Positions 14,972 to 22,817 of a stretch of DNA of 37,587 nt are shown piece after piece (the first letter of the stretch is position 1; the number at the start of each line of letters is the position of its first letter). A program made the translations under genes and the position numbers. Location: positions 6,079 through 43,665 of the forward strand of contig CADAXR010000017.1 in NCBI GenBank assembly GCA_902791945.1. The letters are read 5' to 3'. Source of the stretch: an uncultured Bacteroidia bacterium. GTDB lineage: Bacteria; Bacteroidota; Bacteroidia; Bacteroidales; UBA932. The notes below the pieces were generated by a model. That model was not told where the DNA came from. It made no database searches and worked only from the letters and a program-made list of their open reading frames with translations.

Positions 14972-15877
14972 ATGAAAAGATTTGTCATGCTATCGTTTGC
15001 GGCACTTTCCGTGCTTGCAATTTCCTGCAGCAAGAATGGAGAAGTGAAATCAATCGCCTTTGACAAAACCGAAATTACCATTGTGCAGGGGGCAAAGGAG
15101 GTTCTCTCCGTCACGTTCACTCCTTCCAATGCAACAAACAAGGAGCTCGCATGGAGCAGCACGGATGAGAGTGTAGCCACGGTGAGTGAGGGTGTTGTCT
15201 CTGCAATTGCTCCCGGCATAACATATATTATTGCCAATTGCAGCGGCAAGATGGCAAAATGCACCGTAACCGTCACTGCTCCCAAAGGTGCGGTTGACCT
15301 GGGGCTTCCTTCAGGTCTCAAATGGGCGGAAAGCAATCTTGGGGCCACTTACCCCGAAGATTACGGCTGGTACTATTCCTGGGGAGAAGTTGTAACCAAA
15401 ACCGAATATACTTGGACCAACTACAAGTGGGGCAAGTGGTGGGAAGAGAATAGTACAGTGTACGAGAGTATGACAAAATACAATACGAAACCCGAATACG
15501 GATCCGTTGACAAAAAAACAGTCCTGGAGGAAAGTGATGATGCTGCCCGTGTGGTGCTTGGCGGGAATTGGCGCACACCCACAGCCGACGATTGGAATGA
15601 ATTGAAAAATAATTGTGATTGGAAGTGGACAAACCTGAATGGAATAAACGGCTATAAGGTGTCCGCCTCCAACGGAAACAGCATCTTTCTTCCCGCGGCA
15701 GGCTCCCGTGAAAATTCAGACATCAAGGAGCTCGGGTCTCACGGTATATACCAATCCTCGTCCCTCCATGAGGACATCCCCTCCGTGGCATGGGTCATGT
15801 CAATGTATAGTAATCAGTATTACACATACTACTATGCGCGTTACTACGGGTTCTCCGTCCGTCCCGTTATAAAATAA
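14972..15877 (+). CDS. Surface lipoprotein with BIG_2 and Fib_succ_major-like domains
   Basis: This 301-residue lipoprotein has a signal peptide ending in LAISC (lipid Cys19). An Ig-like BIG_2 domain spans about 26-100 (pattern FTPSNATNKELAWSSTDESVATV). The C-terminal domain, about 105-301, begins VDLGLPSGLKWAESNLG and contains GGNWRTPTADDWNEL and a terminal YYGFSVRPVIK. These are hallmarks of the Fibrobacter succinogenes major paralogous (DUF1566-like) domain, common on Bacteroidota surface proteins and lacking a known activity. It is the only gene between att-like copies B and C, so it is the sole cargo of that segment. Its own promoter and flanking terminators make it a self-contained unit. 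Base composition is lower in GC than the host genes. Confidence 0.8.
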   Translation: MKRFVMLSFAALSVLAISCSKNGEVKSIAFDKTEITIVQGAKEVLSVTFTPSNATNKELAWSSTDESVATVSEGVVSAIAPGITYIIANCSGKMAKCTVTVTAPKGAVDLGLPSGLKWAESNLGATYPEDYGWYYSWGEVVTKTEYTWTNYKWGKWWEENSTVYESMTKYNTKPEYGSVDKKTVLEESDDAARVVLGGNWRTPTADDWNELKNNCDWKWTNLNGINGYKVSASNGNSIFLPAAGSRENSDIKELGSHGIYQSSSLHEDIPSVAWVMSMYSNQYYTYYYARYYGFSVRPVIK

Positions 15878-15969
15878 GGGCGCAGCTAAAAGTGATTGCA
15901 AATCAATTACATTTATATTGCATTGGAGGGTAATAGGGTTCTCCGGAAAAGATTTGGAGCGTGCAGGAT

Positions 15970-15996
15970 GATGCAAATACGATGCATTACGATGCA
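15970..15996. repeat. GATGCA direct repeats upstream of copy C
   Basis: GATGCA occurs at 15970-15975, 15981-15986 and 15991-15996, spaced 11 and 10 bp. Read on the minus strand they give TGCATC units that mirror the TGCAC repeats next to copies A and B, so they may be arm sites at the right end of segment 2. The rest of 15878-16003 shows no gene. Confidence 0.5.
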
Positions 15997-16003
15997 CAAA
16001 ACC

Positions 16004-16016
16004 CTGTAGGAGTCAC
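16004..16016 (+). repeat. Attachment-site-like repeat, copy C
   Basis: CTGTAGGAGTCAC again; with 16003 it matches 14 bases of the tRNA-Arg 3' end. It probably marks the outer right boundary of the island, with core chromosome after it. Confidence 0.8.
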
Positions 16017-16019
16017 CCA

Positions 16020-16069
16020 AGAAAATCGCTAAGTTACGTAAAATCACGAACTTAGCGATTTTCTTTTTT
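16020..16069 (+). terminator. Intrinsic terminator after copy C
   Basis: A perfect 16-bp stem AGAAAATCGCTAAGTT (16020-16035) with 16049-16064, an inner CGT/ACG pairing and a T-run. It is probably the original terminator of the tRNA-Arg before the insertions. Confidence 0.9.
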
Positions 16070-16118
16070 GTATATCACATTTTCGGCAATTCGTTAAGAG
16101 AACAGAGATTATGTAACT

Positions 16119-16301
16119 CGCAGGATTACTATGGACGGCCGGGGCCGGGCAAAGGACAACATCTGGATTGAAAGATTTTGGAGAACGATAAAATATGACT
16201 ACATTTACATCCAGCCGGAAGAAAGCAGCGCGGCGCTTTATCAGGGAATCCTTCGATTCTTCGATGACTACAACTATCACCGTCATCACCAGGGTGTCTA
16301 A
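16119..16301 (+). pseudogene. IS3-family transposase remnant (integrase core C-terminus)
   Basis: The frame through ATG 16131 encodes 56 residues beginning MDGRGRAKDNIWIERFWRT and ending FFDDYNYHRHHQGV, then TAA at 16299-16301. This is the C-terminal part of the DDE integrase core of IS3-group transposases: the conserved N-IWIERFW-R-T-K stretch with catalytic Glu and the later YN-x-RPHQ-like motif, here YNYHRHHQG. Family resemblance starts near codon 16119. The N-terminal two thirds and the inverted repeats are missing, so it is a decayed fragment. It ends 25 bp before hydE and sits just past the island's outer boundary. Confidence 0.85.
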
Positions 16302-16326
16302 AAAAAACGAAAGTACTATAGAGGTA

Positions 16327-17370
16327 ATGGACAGGGAAGACATCAAGGCCCTTCTGGCAGCGGAAGGAGCTCAGATGGAGCTTCTCTTAAAGCGTGCACT
16401 TGAAGTGAAGCTCCGTGAGATGGACAGTTATGTCCACCTCAGGGGCCTGATCGAGCTTGGCAACGTCTGCGAGAAGAACTGCCTCTACTGCGGCCTCCGA
16501 AGGGGGAACGCCAGGGTGAAGCGCTACTGCCTCACTGACGATGAAGTGCTCTCCTGCGCCCGCCTCGCCCACGAACTGGGATATGGCTCAGTGGCCATCC
16601 AGGCAGGGGAACGCACTGACGCCGGATTCATTGCAAGGATTGAGCGCCTTATAAGGGAAATAAAGAAATTTGACGGCGGCAGCCTCGGGATCACCCTGTC
16701 CCTCGGGGAGCAGTCAGAAGACACTTACCGCAGGTGGTTCGACGCCGGTGCCCACCGTTACCTCCTCAGGATAGAATCATCGGACGAGGAACTGTACCGC
16801 AAGATTCATCCCGGGGACTCAAAACACAGTTTCAGCCGGAGGGTCAGCTGCCTGGAAAGCCTTCTCAAAACCGGTTATCTGACAGGGACCGGAGTAATGG
16901 TCGGCCTGCCTTTCCAGACCCTGGACCACCTTGCGGGCGACCTCCTTTTCTTCAAGCAGATGGATGTCGCCATGGTGGGACTCGGTCCGTACATTCCGCA
17001 CCCGGACACCCCGTTGTACCGTTTCAAGGACCTTATCCCGGGAGCGAAGGAGCGGATGGACATGACGCTCAAGATGATAGCCGTCCTTCGCCTTATGATG
17101 CCCCGGATCAATATGGTGGCCGCGACAGCGAACCAGACAATAGACCCTGAGGGGCGCGAAAAGGCCATACGTGCAGGGGCGAATGTCATAATGCCGAACC
17201 TCACCCCCGGAGAGTACAGGGAAAGTTACTTCATATACCCGAATAAAGCCTGTGTGAAGGACTCGCCGGGCCAGTGCCGGACGTGCCTGGACTTACGGCT
17301 TGCCGCCATAGGACACAAAATCCAGTATAACGCCTGGGGCGATCCCCCGGCGCACATCACCAAGCTCTGA
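16327..17370 (+). CDS. hydE: [FeFe]-hydrogenase H-cluster radical SAM maturase HydE
   Basis: HydE is a radical SAM enzyme that, with HydG and HydF, helps build the 2Fe subcluster of [FeFe] hydrogenase. The 347-residue protein has the SAM cluster motif C48-x3-C52-x2-C55 in NVCEKNCLYCGLRRG. Further family signatures are ITLSLGEQ, AHRYLLRIESS, MVGLPFQTLDHLAGDLLF, MVGLGPYIPHPDTPL and ANVIMPNLTPGEYR. The C-terminal cysteine cluster CVKDSPGQCRTC matches the accessory site found in some HydE proteins. ATG 16327, after AGAGG, is chosen; the frame upstream runs antigenically into the transposase remnant and is not expected to be translated. HydF, HydG and a hydrogenase are absent here. PylB is the closest alternative but fits less well. 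Confidence 0.9.
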   Translation: MDREDIKALLAAEGAQMELLLKRALEVKLREMDSYVHLRGLIELGNVCEKNCLYCGLRRGNARVKRYCLTDDEVLSCARLAHELGYGSVAIQAGERTDAGFIARIERLIREIKKFDGGSLGITLSLGEQSEDTYRRWFDAGAHRYLLRIESSDEELYRKIHPGDSKHSFSRRVSCLESLLKTGYLTGTGVMVGLPFQTLDHLAGDLLFFKQMDVAMVGLGPYIPHPDTPLYRFKDLIPGAKERMDMTLKMIAVLRLMMPRINMVAATANQTIDPEGREKAIRAGANVIMPNLTPGEYRESYFIYPNKACVKDSPGQCRTCLDLRLAAIGHKIQYNAWGDPPAHITKL

Positions 17371-17378
17371 TTCCGGCT

Positions 17379-19442
17379 TTACCTTACGGTGAAGTCGAGG
17401 GTCTGGCGTATGTCAGCGGAGGAAGCTCCTATCAGGATCTTGTAGTCGCCGCCATCGACCTTCCAGTCGTGGGAGGCTACGTCATAGTATGAGAAGTCGC
17501 TGAAGGAGAGAGGAATCCTGAACTCGACGCTCTTGCCCTTCGCGATAAGTTTCTTGTCAAAGCCCTTAAGTTCGAAGGCGGGACGCATCACGGAAGGCTT
17601 CACGGGGGCGACATAGACCTGAGCCGCCTCAAGAGCATCCACAGCACCGGTATTCTTCACCGTGAAAACAACCTCGCAGCCGTCGGCCGTCGGCGTCACG
17701 GAAGCGTTGCTGTATTCAAAGGACGAATAGCTGAGGCCGTATCCGAACGGGAACATAGGCTTCACGCCGAATTTCTCCACGCCGCGGTATCCGACGAAGA
17801 TGCCCTCGGAGTAGACCGCGTGAGGGAACGGGTCGCGGCCACTGCTCACGACGTGGACCTCGGGGGTAAGCGCGTGATAGTACTTTGCGGCGGGATTTTT
17901 ATCCTCAGAGCCCCAGAAGGTGAAGGGAAGCTTGCCGGAAGGCGAAACCTTGCCGGAGATGATGTCGGCAAGCGCCTTGCCGCCCTCCTGTCCGCCGTAC
18001 CACGCCATTATGATTGCGGCGACATTGTCCTTGAACGGGGTGATGTCGACCTCGCCGCCGGAGTTGATTATGACGACGGTCCTGGCGTTAAGGGCTGCCG
18101 CTGCCGCTATGAGCTCGTTCTGGCCCTCCGGGAGGGCGTATGTCCTGTCGTGATTCTCCTTCTCGGTGTCATTGTTGAAGCCGACTACTGCTATGACCGC
18201 ATCGGCCTTCTCGATAGCCTTCCTGTCTTCTGCACTGAATTCAGCATTCTCGATGAACTGCACCTTGTACTTCTTTCCGAGAGCCTGAAGGCCGGCAAGC
18301 GGAGTGATGTTGCGGCCGGGGATGGGATCCATACGGCCGGAGCCGCCTCCGAAAGCGACGGTGTTGGCGTTAGGGCCGAGCACGACGATATTGCCCTTCT
18401 TCAAGGGAAGGAGACCATTGTTGGCGAGGAGCACCGGAGCTTCGATGGCGGCGTTGTAGGCCATGTTGCGGGAGTACTCGTAATCCTCTGGGATGGACTC
18501 GTCCTTGGCAGGCTGGTCCAGGAGGCCGTAGGCTATGAACGCCTGGAGGATATGCCGGCACATGATGTCGAGATTGGCTTCCGGGACTACGCCGTTCTCA
18601 ATGAGGGGCTTCACCATTTCCGGTTTAGTCGTAAAATTCTTCGGCATCTCAAGGTCGAGGCCGCCGGTGAGGACGCCGAGGGTCGTGTAGGTCGATTTCC
18701 AGTCGGACATCACGATGCCTTCGAATCCCCATGCACGGAGGTTCTTGTTGATAAGCCAGTCGCTCTCGGCGGCGTGGACGCCGTTTACGGTGTTGTAGCT
18801 GGTCATGACAGCAGCGACGTCACCTTTCTCAACCGCCTTGCGGAAGGTCGGGAAGTAGATCTCGTTGAGAGTGCGCTCATCCACGACGGAACCCGTCCAG
18901 TGGCGGCTGTACTCCTGGTTGTTGACGGCGAAATGCTTGATCGTAGCCATCACCCTGTGCTGCTGGATACCCTGGATGTACCCCAGTGCGATCTCGGAGG
19001 CGAGGCAGGGATCCTCTCCGTAGTATTCGAAATTGCGGCCGCAAAGGGGCGAACGGTAGATATTGACGCCCGGGCAGAGCATGATCCTTACTCCGCGGGC
19101 GGAGGCGTCGAAGCCGATGCCGTCGCCGACGCCCTTGGCGGCGTCGCGGCTGAAGCTCGCAGCCAGACCTATTCCGCAGGGATAGTATGTACTGTGGGTC
19201 TTATTGCGCACGCCCTGGGGGCCGTCGGCCATCCTCACCGAAGGAATGCCGAGCCTCTCGATCGCATAGGTGTGGAATCCGTCATCCTTTCCGGAAATGA
19301 GCTCGATCTTCTCATCGAGCGTCATTTTGCTGACGATCTCGGCCGCACGGTCCTTGTCACTCTGGGTGATGATGTAGGGCTGGGCGGATACTACTGAAGA
19401 GAACAGCAGCGCAGCAGCTGCAACAGACAGGATTTTTTTCAT
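17379..19442 (-). CDS. GH3 family beta-glycosidase
   Basis: GH3 enzymes (beta-glucosidase, xylosidase and relatives) release terminal sugars by a retaining mechanism. The protein has 687 residues, with a signal peptide ending VVSAQ (about 1-21). The TIM-barrel domain includes KHFAVNN (169-175) and the nucleophile D247 in GIVMSDW. The alpha/beta sandwich domain (about 330-540) supplies the probable acid/base region, and a C-terminal Fn3-like domain follows (about 590-687). No PA14 insertion is obvious. The start is the ATG at 19440-19442, giving MKKILS plus signal peptide. It is the last gene of the minus-strand SusCD operon, 63 bp after the GH28 stop, with its own possible -7 box. It ends 8 bp from hydE. 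Confidence 0.9.
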   Translation of the reverse strand: MKKILSVAAAALLFSSVVSAQPYIITQSDKDRAAEIVSKMTLDEKIELISGKDDGFHTYAIERLGIPSVRMADGPQGVRNKTHSTYYPCGIGLAASFSRDAAKGVGDGIGFDASARGVRIMLCPGVNIYRSPLCGRNFEYYGEDPCLASEIALGYIQGIQQHRVMATIKHFAVNNQEYSRHWTGSVVDERTLNEIYFPTFRKAVEKGDVAAVMTSYNTVNGVHAAESDWLINKNLRAWGFEGIVMSDWKSTYTTLGVLTGGLDLEMPKNFTTKPEMVKPLIENGVVPEANLDIMCRHILQAFIAYGLLDQPAKDESIPEDYEYSRNMAYNAAIEAPVLLANNGLLPLKKGNIVVLGPNANTVAFGGGSGRMDPIPGRNITPLAGLQALGKKYKVQFIENAEFSAEDRKAIEKADAVIAVVGFNNDTEKENHDRTYALPEGQNELIAAAAALNARTVVIINSGGEVDITPFKDNVAAIIMAWYGGQEGGKALADIISGKVSPSGKLPFTFWGSEDKNPAAKYYHALTPEVHVVSSGRDPFPHAVYSEGIFVGYRGVEKFGVKPMFPFGYGLSYSSFEYSNASVTPTADGCEVVFTVKNTGAVDALEAAQVYVAPVKPSVMRPAFELKGFDKKLIAKGKSVEFRIPLSFSDFSYYDVASHDWKVDGGDYKILIGASSADIRQTLDFTVR

Positions 19443-19472
19443 GTTTCTTTTAAAAATTAAGCAGAACGCACG

Positions 19473-19480
19473 CAAATTTA
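19473..19480 (-). promoter_or_regulatory. Possible -7 box upstream of the GH3 gene
   Basis: TAAATTTG on the minus strand fits TAnnTTTG and lies 30 bp before the GH3 ATG. No -33 TTTG at the expected place, so an internal promoter is only possible. Confidence 0.35.
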
Positions 19481-19505
19481 CAAAATGTTTACGAATTTCC
19501 CTCGC

Positions 19506-20858
19506 CTAGCGCTGAACGAGTCCGGTACAGTCGTCCGTAACGATAAGCGGACGGGCGTCTGGATTGCGGAAATGGAAATTGAGATTGGAGAGAACCACGT
19601 TCTTCGCGTGACGGATGTAGAGGCCTGAGGCAGGGAGGCTGAATCCGAGTTTTCTGTTCTCCGGGTATGATTTCTCGGCTTCGGGGACCTCGATATTCAC
19701 CATTTCAGCCGTCCCTCCGCCGGGAGAGGTGATGTCGATGTCGGAAAGATATATATCCTCCGGATACAAGCCCGGAACTCCGGTGATGGAACTTGTCATC
19801 ATGCTTTCGCTGACGGCGGTCACACCGCTGATTGAAATACCCCTCATCCTGTTCCCGCCCGGGGAGTCCGGCTCGCTCCGTCGGCCCATCCTTATGAATA
19901 TGGGCGTCTGGACGTCCTTCATTGCGACATTGCTTATGTTTACATTCTCGCAGATTCCGCCGTCCACCAGCTCGACGGCTATGCCGGAGATGACTGTGAC
20001 GGGCGCGGTTATGCCCGGAATCTTTGTTGACCAGCGGCGGAAATTGTCCTCGCTGGCGGCGTGGACGGTGATATTGCTGATGGAGATGTTGCGGTATCCG
20101 CAGGTGGAGGCTGTGCCGAGCTTTATGCCGTTGCAGTTGGACGCCGCATCGCAACCCGTCACAGTGACGTTTTCGCAGAGCGAGAGGCCCTTGAGGCATA
20201 TAGCGTCGTCCTCACAGTCGAATATGCAATTATCCACGACGACATCCTTCGACTCGATGTCGATGCCGTCGTTGTTGTAATTACTGTGGGAATAGACCTT
20301 GACGCCACTGACCCTCACGCCCTCACAGCCCGTGTAGTACTCAACCCAATGGGCTGAATTCCTAAGGCTTACATCCTTCACCACCACGTTCTTACAGTCT
20401 CGGAAAAGGATGATCATCGGCCTGTCGCCGGGATCCTCCTTCGTTTTGAAAGCCGGGGCGCCGCCCTGGCCGTCGATGGTCCCGAGACCCGTCACTGCTA
20501 TATTCTCCTGCCCCTGGGCATATATCAGGGACGAAAAGCAGGACCTCTCGCCATCGACGGTCATGTGGGCACGCTCATAAGCCGCCTTGTCAGCCACCCC
20601 TACCAGACGGGCGCCCATCTCAAGATGAAGCTCCACGCCGGACTTGAGCTCGACCGGGCCCATAAGGAAATCCCCGGGGGGCACCGTTACAGTCCCACCG
20701 CCCGCGCGGAACACCTTGTCAATGGCCTTCTGGATAGCCGGAGCATTGTCCTTTTCGAGACCGGGCTTTGCTCCGGTCTTCGTAATATCGATGTTCCGGT
20801 TACCGGCAAAAACCGGCAAGGCAATCAGTAGGGCTGCTAATACCGCTGCTTTCTTCAT
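19506..20858 (-). CDS. GH28-type right-handed beta-helix glycosidase (polygalacturonase-like)
   Basis: This 450-residue exported protein (signal peptide about 1-18) has the pectate-lyase-like beta-helix of GH28. Its N-terminal ITKTGAKPGLEKDNAPAIQKAID pattern is typical of bacterial polygalacturonases, which hydrolyse galacturonan or related uronic-acid glycans. Catalytic acid positions are visible as NNDGID (195-200) and the D217-D218 pair in DCEDDAICLK. The usual GHG motif is replaced by NCNGIKLGT (241-249), which lacks the His, and no canonical RIK triad is clear. The exact activity may therefore differ from true polygalacturonase (rhamno- or xylogalacturonan, or another uronoside). It sits between the BIG_2 lipoprotein (9 bp gap) and GH3 in the operon. 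Confidence 0.85.
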   Translation of the reverse strand: MKKAAVLAALLIALPVFAGNRNIDITKTGAKPGLEKDNAPAIQKAIDKVFRAGGGTVTVPPGDFLMGPVELKSGVELHLEMGARLVGVADKAAYERAHMTVDGERSCFSSLIYAQGQENIAVTGLGTIDGQGGAPAFKTKEDPGDRPMIILFRDCKNVVVKDVSLRNSAHWVEYYTGCEGVRVSGVKVYSHSNYNNDGIDIESKDVVVDNCIFDCEDDAICLKGLSLCENVTVTGCDAASNCNGIKLGTASTCGYRNISISNITVHAASEDNFRRWSTKIPGITAPVTVISGIAVELVDGGICENVNISNVAMKDVQTPIFIRMGRRSEPDSPGGNRMRGISISGVTAVSESMMTSSITGVPGLYPEDIYLSDIDITSPGGGTAEMVNIEVPEAEKSYPENRKLGFSLPASGLYIRHAKNVVLSNLNFHFRNPDARPLIVTDDCTGLVQR

Positions 20859-20867
20859 CTCACCTCA

Positions 20868-22814
20868 CTATTCATCTTCAAGACCGACAAGGGTCACGGT
20901 CATATCGCTGATGAGCATCATATTGGCGTTGCTCTTCACATACTGGGCGCTCCCGCTGACCGTAACGGCAGTTTCAGTGGGACCGAAGGCTATCCGGTCT
21001 CCATTCTGCACACCTTCCAGGGTGACCGTGAATTCACCCAGTGTCGTAAAGCCGCCTGTATAGGTGATGGTCGCCTTATTTGTTGTAAGGTCAAGCTTGT
21101 CTTTATTCGTCTTGGTGCCGGAACTCAAAGCATTGAAGCTGACACTGCCCTTCTGGACCGCAAGGACGGCCTCGTAGCCGCTCTGATAGCCCGCCGCGTG
21201 GATGGTCACCTCAAGCTTCGCCTTTTTATCTTCAGGGATATTGTTGAGTTTCGGGGTAATCAGGTGAGTACCGTAGCCATACGTACTCAAAAACACATAG
21301 CCCGGGCCGACATACAGACGGGCGGTGTAGCCCTGTGCCCACTTGCCGAGACGAAGGCCGGAGGCTTTTCTGGCTGTCTCCTGGCTGGTGATAAGGCGCT
21401 CGGGGTTGCAGTACTTGCCCGAGGTCCCGTTGAAATCGTCTACCGTCCTGTCCTGGAAGGTCGCCCTGTTGTTGTCGCCCACGTCGTAACCGACGCCCTG
21501 GGAGACCTCGTCGGCCATCCAGCAGAGTTCGCTGAAGTCTTCGGCAAGGATGATGTCGCCCACCTCAGCAGGATCGTCACCGGGCTCCACTATCGTGAAG
21601 GCATCGGTTGTCGCCGGAATCACGTCGCTTTCGAGCGGCTCCGATCCGTTGGTGTCGAGCACCTTGAACCAGTAGTTGGTCCCGGCGTCCAGGCCGGTGA
21701 AGATGAAGCGCGGCTGCCGGCCCCTCCAGCAGGTGTGGCCGGCGGGAATGCTATAGGTCAGGACCACGTCGGTGCACCCCTCGTCGCCGTAAAGCGTGAT
21801 GGTGTAAGGTTTGCTGATGTCGTCGTCGACGCCATGGCCTTCAGTCCAGGTGAAGGTCAGGGTAGAAGACGAGGTAGTGACCAGATATGCCTTTACAGGG
21901 AAAGTCTTGGCTATATTGAACTCGGCGATCACGGACTTCTCCGACATCCCGTCAGGGATTACGCTCAGAGTCGCCGAGACATCCGAAACCGCGCCCGTTA
22001 CGAGCGAGTACACTCCTTCAGCCTTTTCAATAGAGAAATCTATACTGTTGCTGAGTTCCAGACGGATGTCGTCGGCCGGAATCATCGCAGGATTCTCATC
22101 AAGCATATAGAGAACCTCTATAACGTAGCTCAAGGATTCCTCTACGGGGATGATATTGCCCTTGGGCTTATAGTCACCATCGACTCTAATGCCATTGAGG
22201 AGACTGCTCCTTACGGGGATCCTGGTGCCAAGACCGTCCTCGCTGACGACTTTCAGGTAAGACTGGGCGTCGTAAAGGAAGGATTCGTCCTCAGAGGCTA
22301 CGGCACCGAGTGTAAGGTTGCCGTCCTCGTCGACCGAACCGGCATCCGGGTCTTCTATGCTCCAGGTGAATTCGTGCTGCTCACCGTCGGAAGTGTAGGT
22401 AGAGAGTTTCATCTGCATACCCGGGTAGCCGTAGATGGCGCTCAGGCTGCGGCCCATCTCGTCATTGATGGTGACGGTGTAGGCCACGGCCGGGTTGACG
22501 CTGACCAGACAGGCGGCCTTCTTGTAGCCGTCGGCGGATGTGGCGATCACATATGTCACGCCTTCGGCCTTCGCCGTAACCACGCCGTCGTTCACTTCGG
22601 CATAAGTGTCGTCCAGCACGCTCCAGCTAACGCCCATCCCGAGGGACTCGGGTAGGACTGTCGCGGTCAGGGTGGCGGTCTCGCCGACCTGGAGGTCTAC
22701 TTTCTCCAGGCTTAGCACTACGCTTGTCGCACCCTCGCCTTCTGTATCGGAAGACTTGTTGCAGGCAAGAAGCGCCGGCAACAAAAGAATTGCTGTTAGA
22801 ATGAACCTTTTCAT
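20868..22814 (-). CDS. Surface lipoprotein with BIG_2 and Fn3-like domains (SusE/F-like position)
   Basis: The 648-residue lipoprotein has a signal with lipobox LLAC (Cys18). A BIG_2 Ig-like domain spans about 30-107 (TATVLPESLGMGVSWSVLDDTYAEV). Middle beta-rich regions follow, then an Fn3-like domain (about 306-402) with LDAGTNYWFKVLDTNG. The C-terminal domain (about 421-648) resembles a carbohydrate-binding or choice-of-anchor jelly roll and starts ILAEDFSELCWM. No catalytic motif is seen, so a surface glycan-binding role is the best inference. It starts 3 bp after the DUF5689 lipoprotein stop and is followed by GH28 after 9 bp. Confidence 0.7.
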   Translation of the reverse strand: MKRFILTAILLLPALLACNKSSDTEGEGATSVVLSLEKVDLQVGETATLTATVLPESLGMGVSWSVLDDTYAEVNDGVVTAKAEGVTYVIATSADGYKKAACLVSVNPAVAYTVTINDEMGRSLSAIYGYPGMQMKLSTYTSDGEQHEFTWSIEDPDAGSVDEDGNLTLGAVASEDESFLYDAQSYLKVVSEDGLGTRIPVRSSLLNGIRVDGDYKPKGNIIPVEESLSYVIEVLYMLDENPAMIPADDIRLELSNSIDFSIEKAEGVYSLVTGAVSDVSATLSVIPDGMSEKSVIAEFNIAKTFPVKAYLVTTSSSTLTFTWTEGHGVDDDISKPYTITLYGDEGCTDVVLTYSIPAGHTCWRGRQPRFIFTGLDAGTNYWFKVLDTNGSEPLESDVIPATTDAFTIVEPGDDPAEVGDIILAEDFSELCWMADEVSQGVGYDVGDNNRATFQDRTVDDFNGTSGKYCNPERLITSQETARKASGLRLGKWAQGYTARLYVGPGYVFLSTYGYGTHLITPKLNNIPEDKKAKLEVTIHAAGYQSGYEAVLAVQKGSVSFNALSSGTKTNKDKLDLTTNKATITYTGGFTTLGEFTVTLEGVQNGDRIAFGPTETAVTVSGSAQYVKSNANMMLISDMTVTLVGLEDE

Positions 22815-22817
22815 ATT

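Noticed and set aside
15970..15996. GATGCA repeats as replication iterons or a CRISPR-like array
   Set aside because: Units are only 6 bp with no replication initiator gene and no regular spacers; arm-type sites beside an att core are a better fit. No CRISPR array or cas gene is seen anywhere in the window.
16195..16326. Extended N-terminus of hydE overlapping the transposase remnant
   Set aside because: The extra 44 codons are just the remnant read in another frame; HydE homology and normal length start at ATG 16327.
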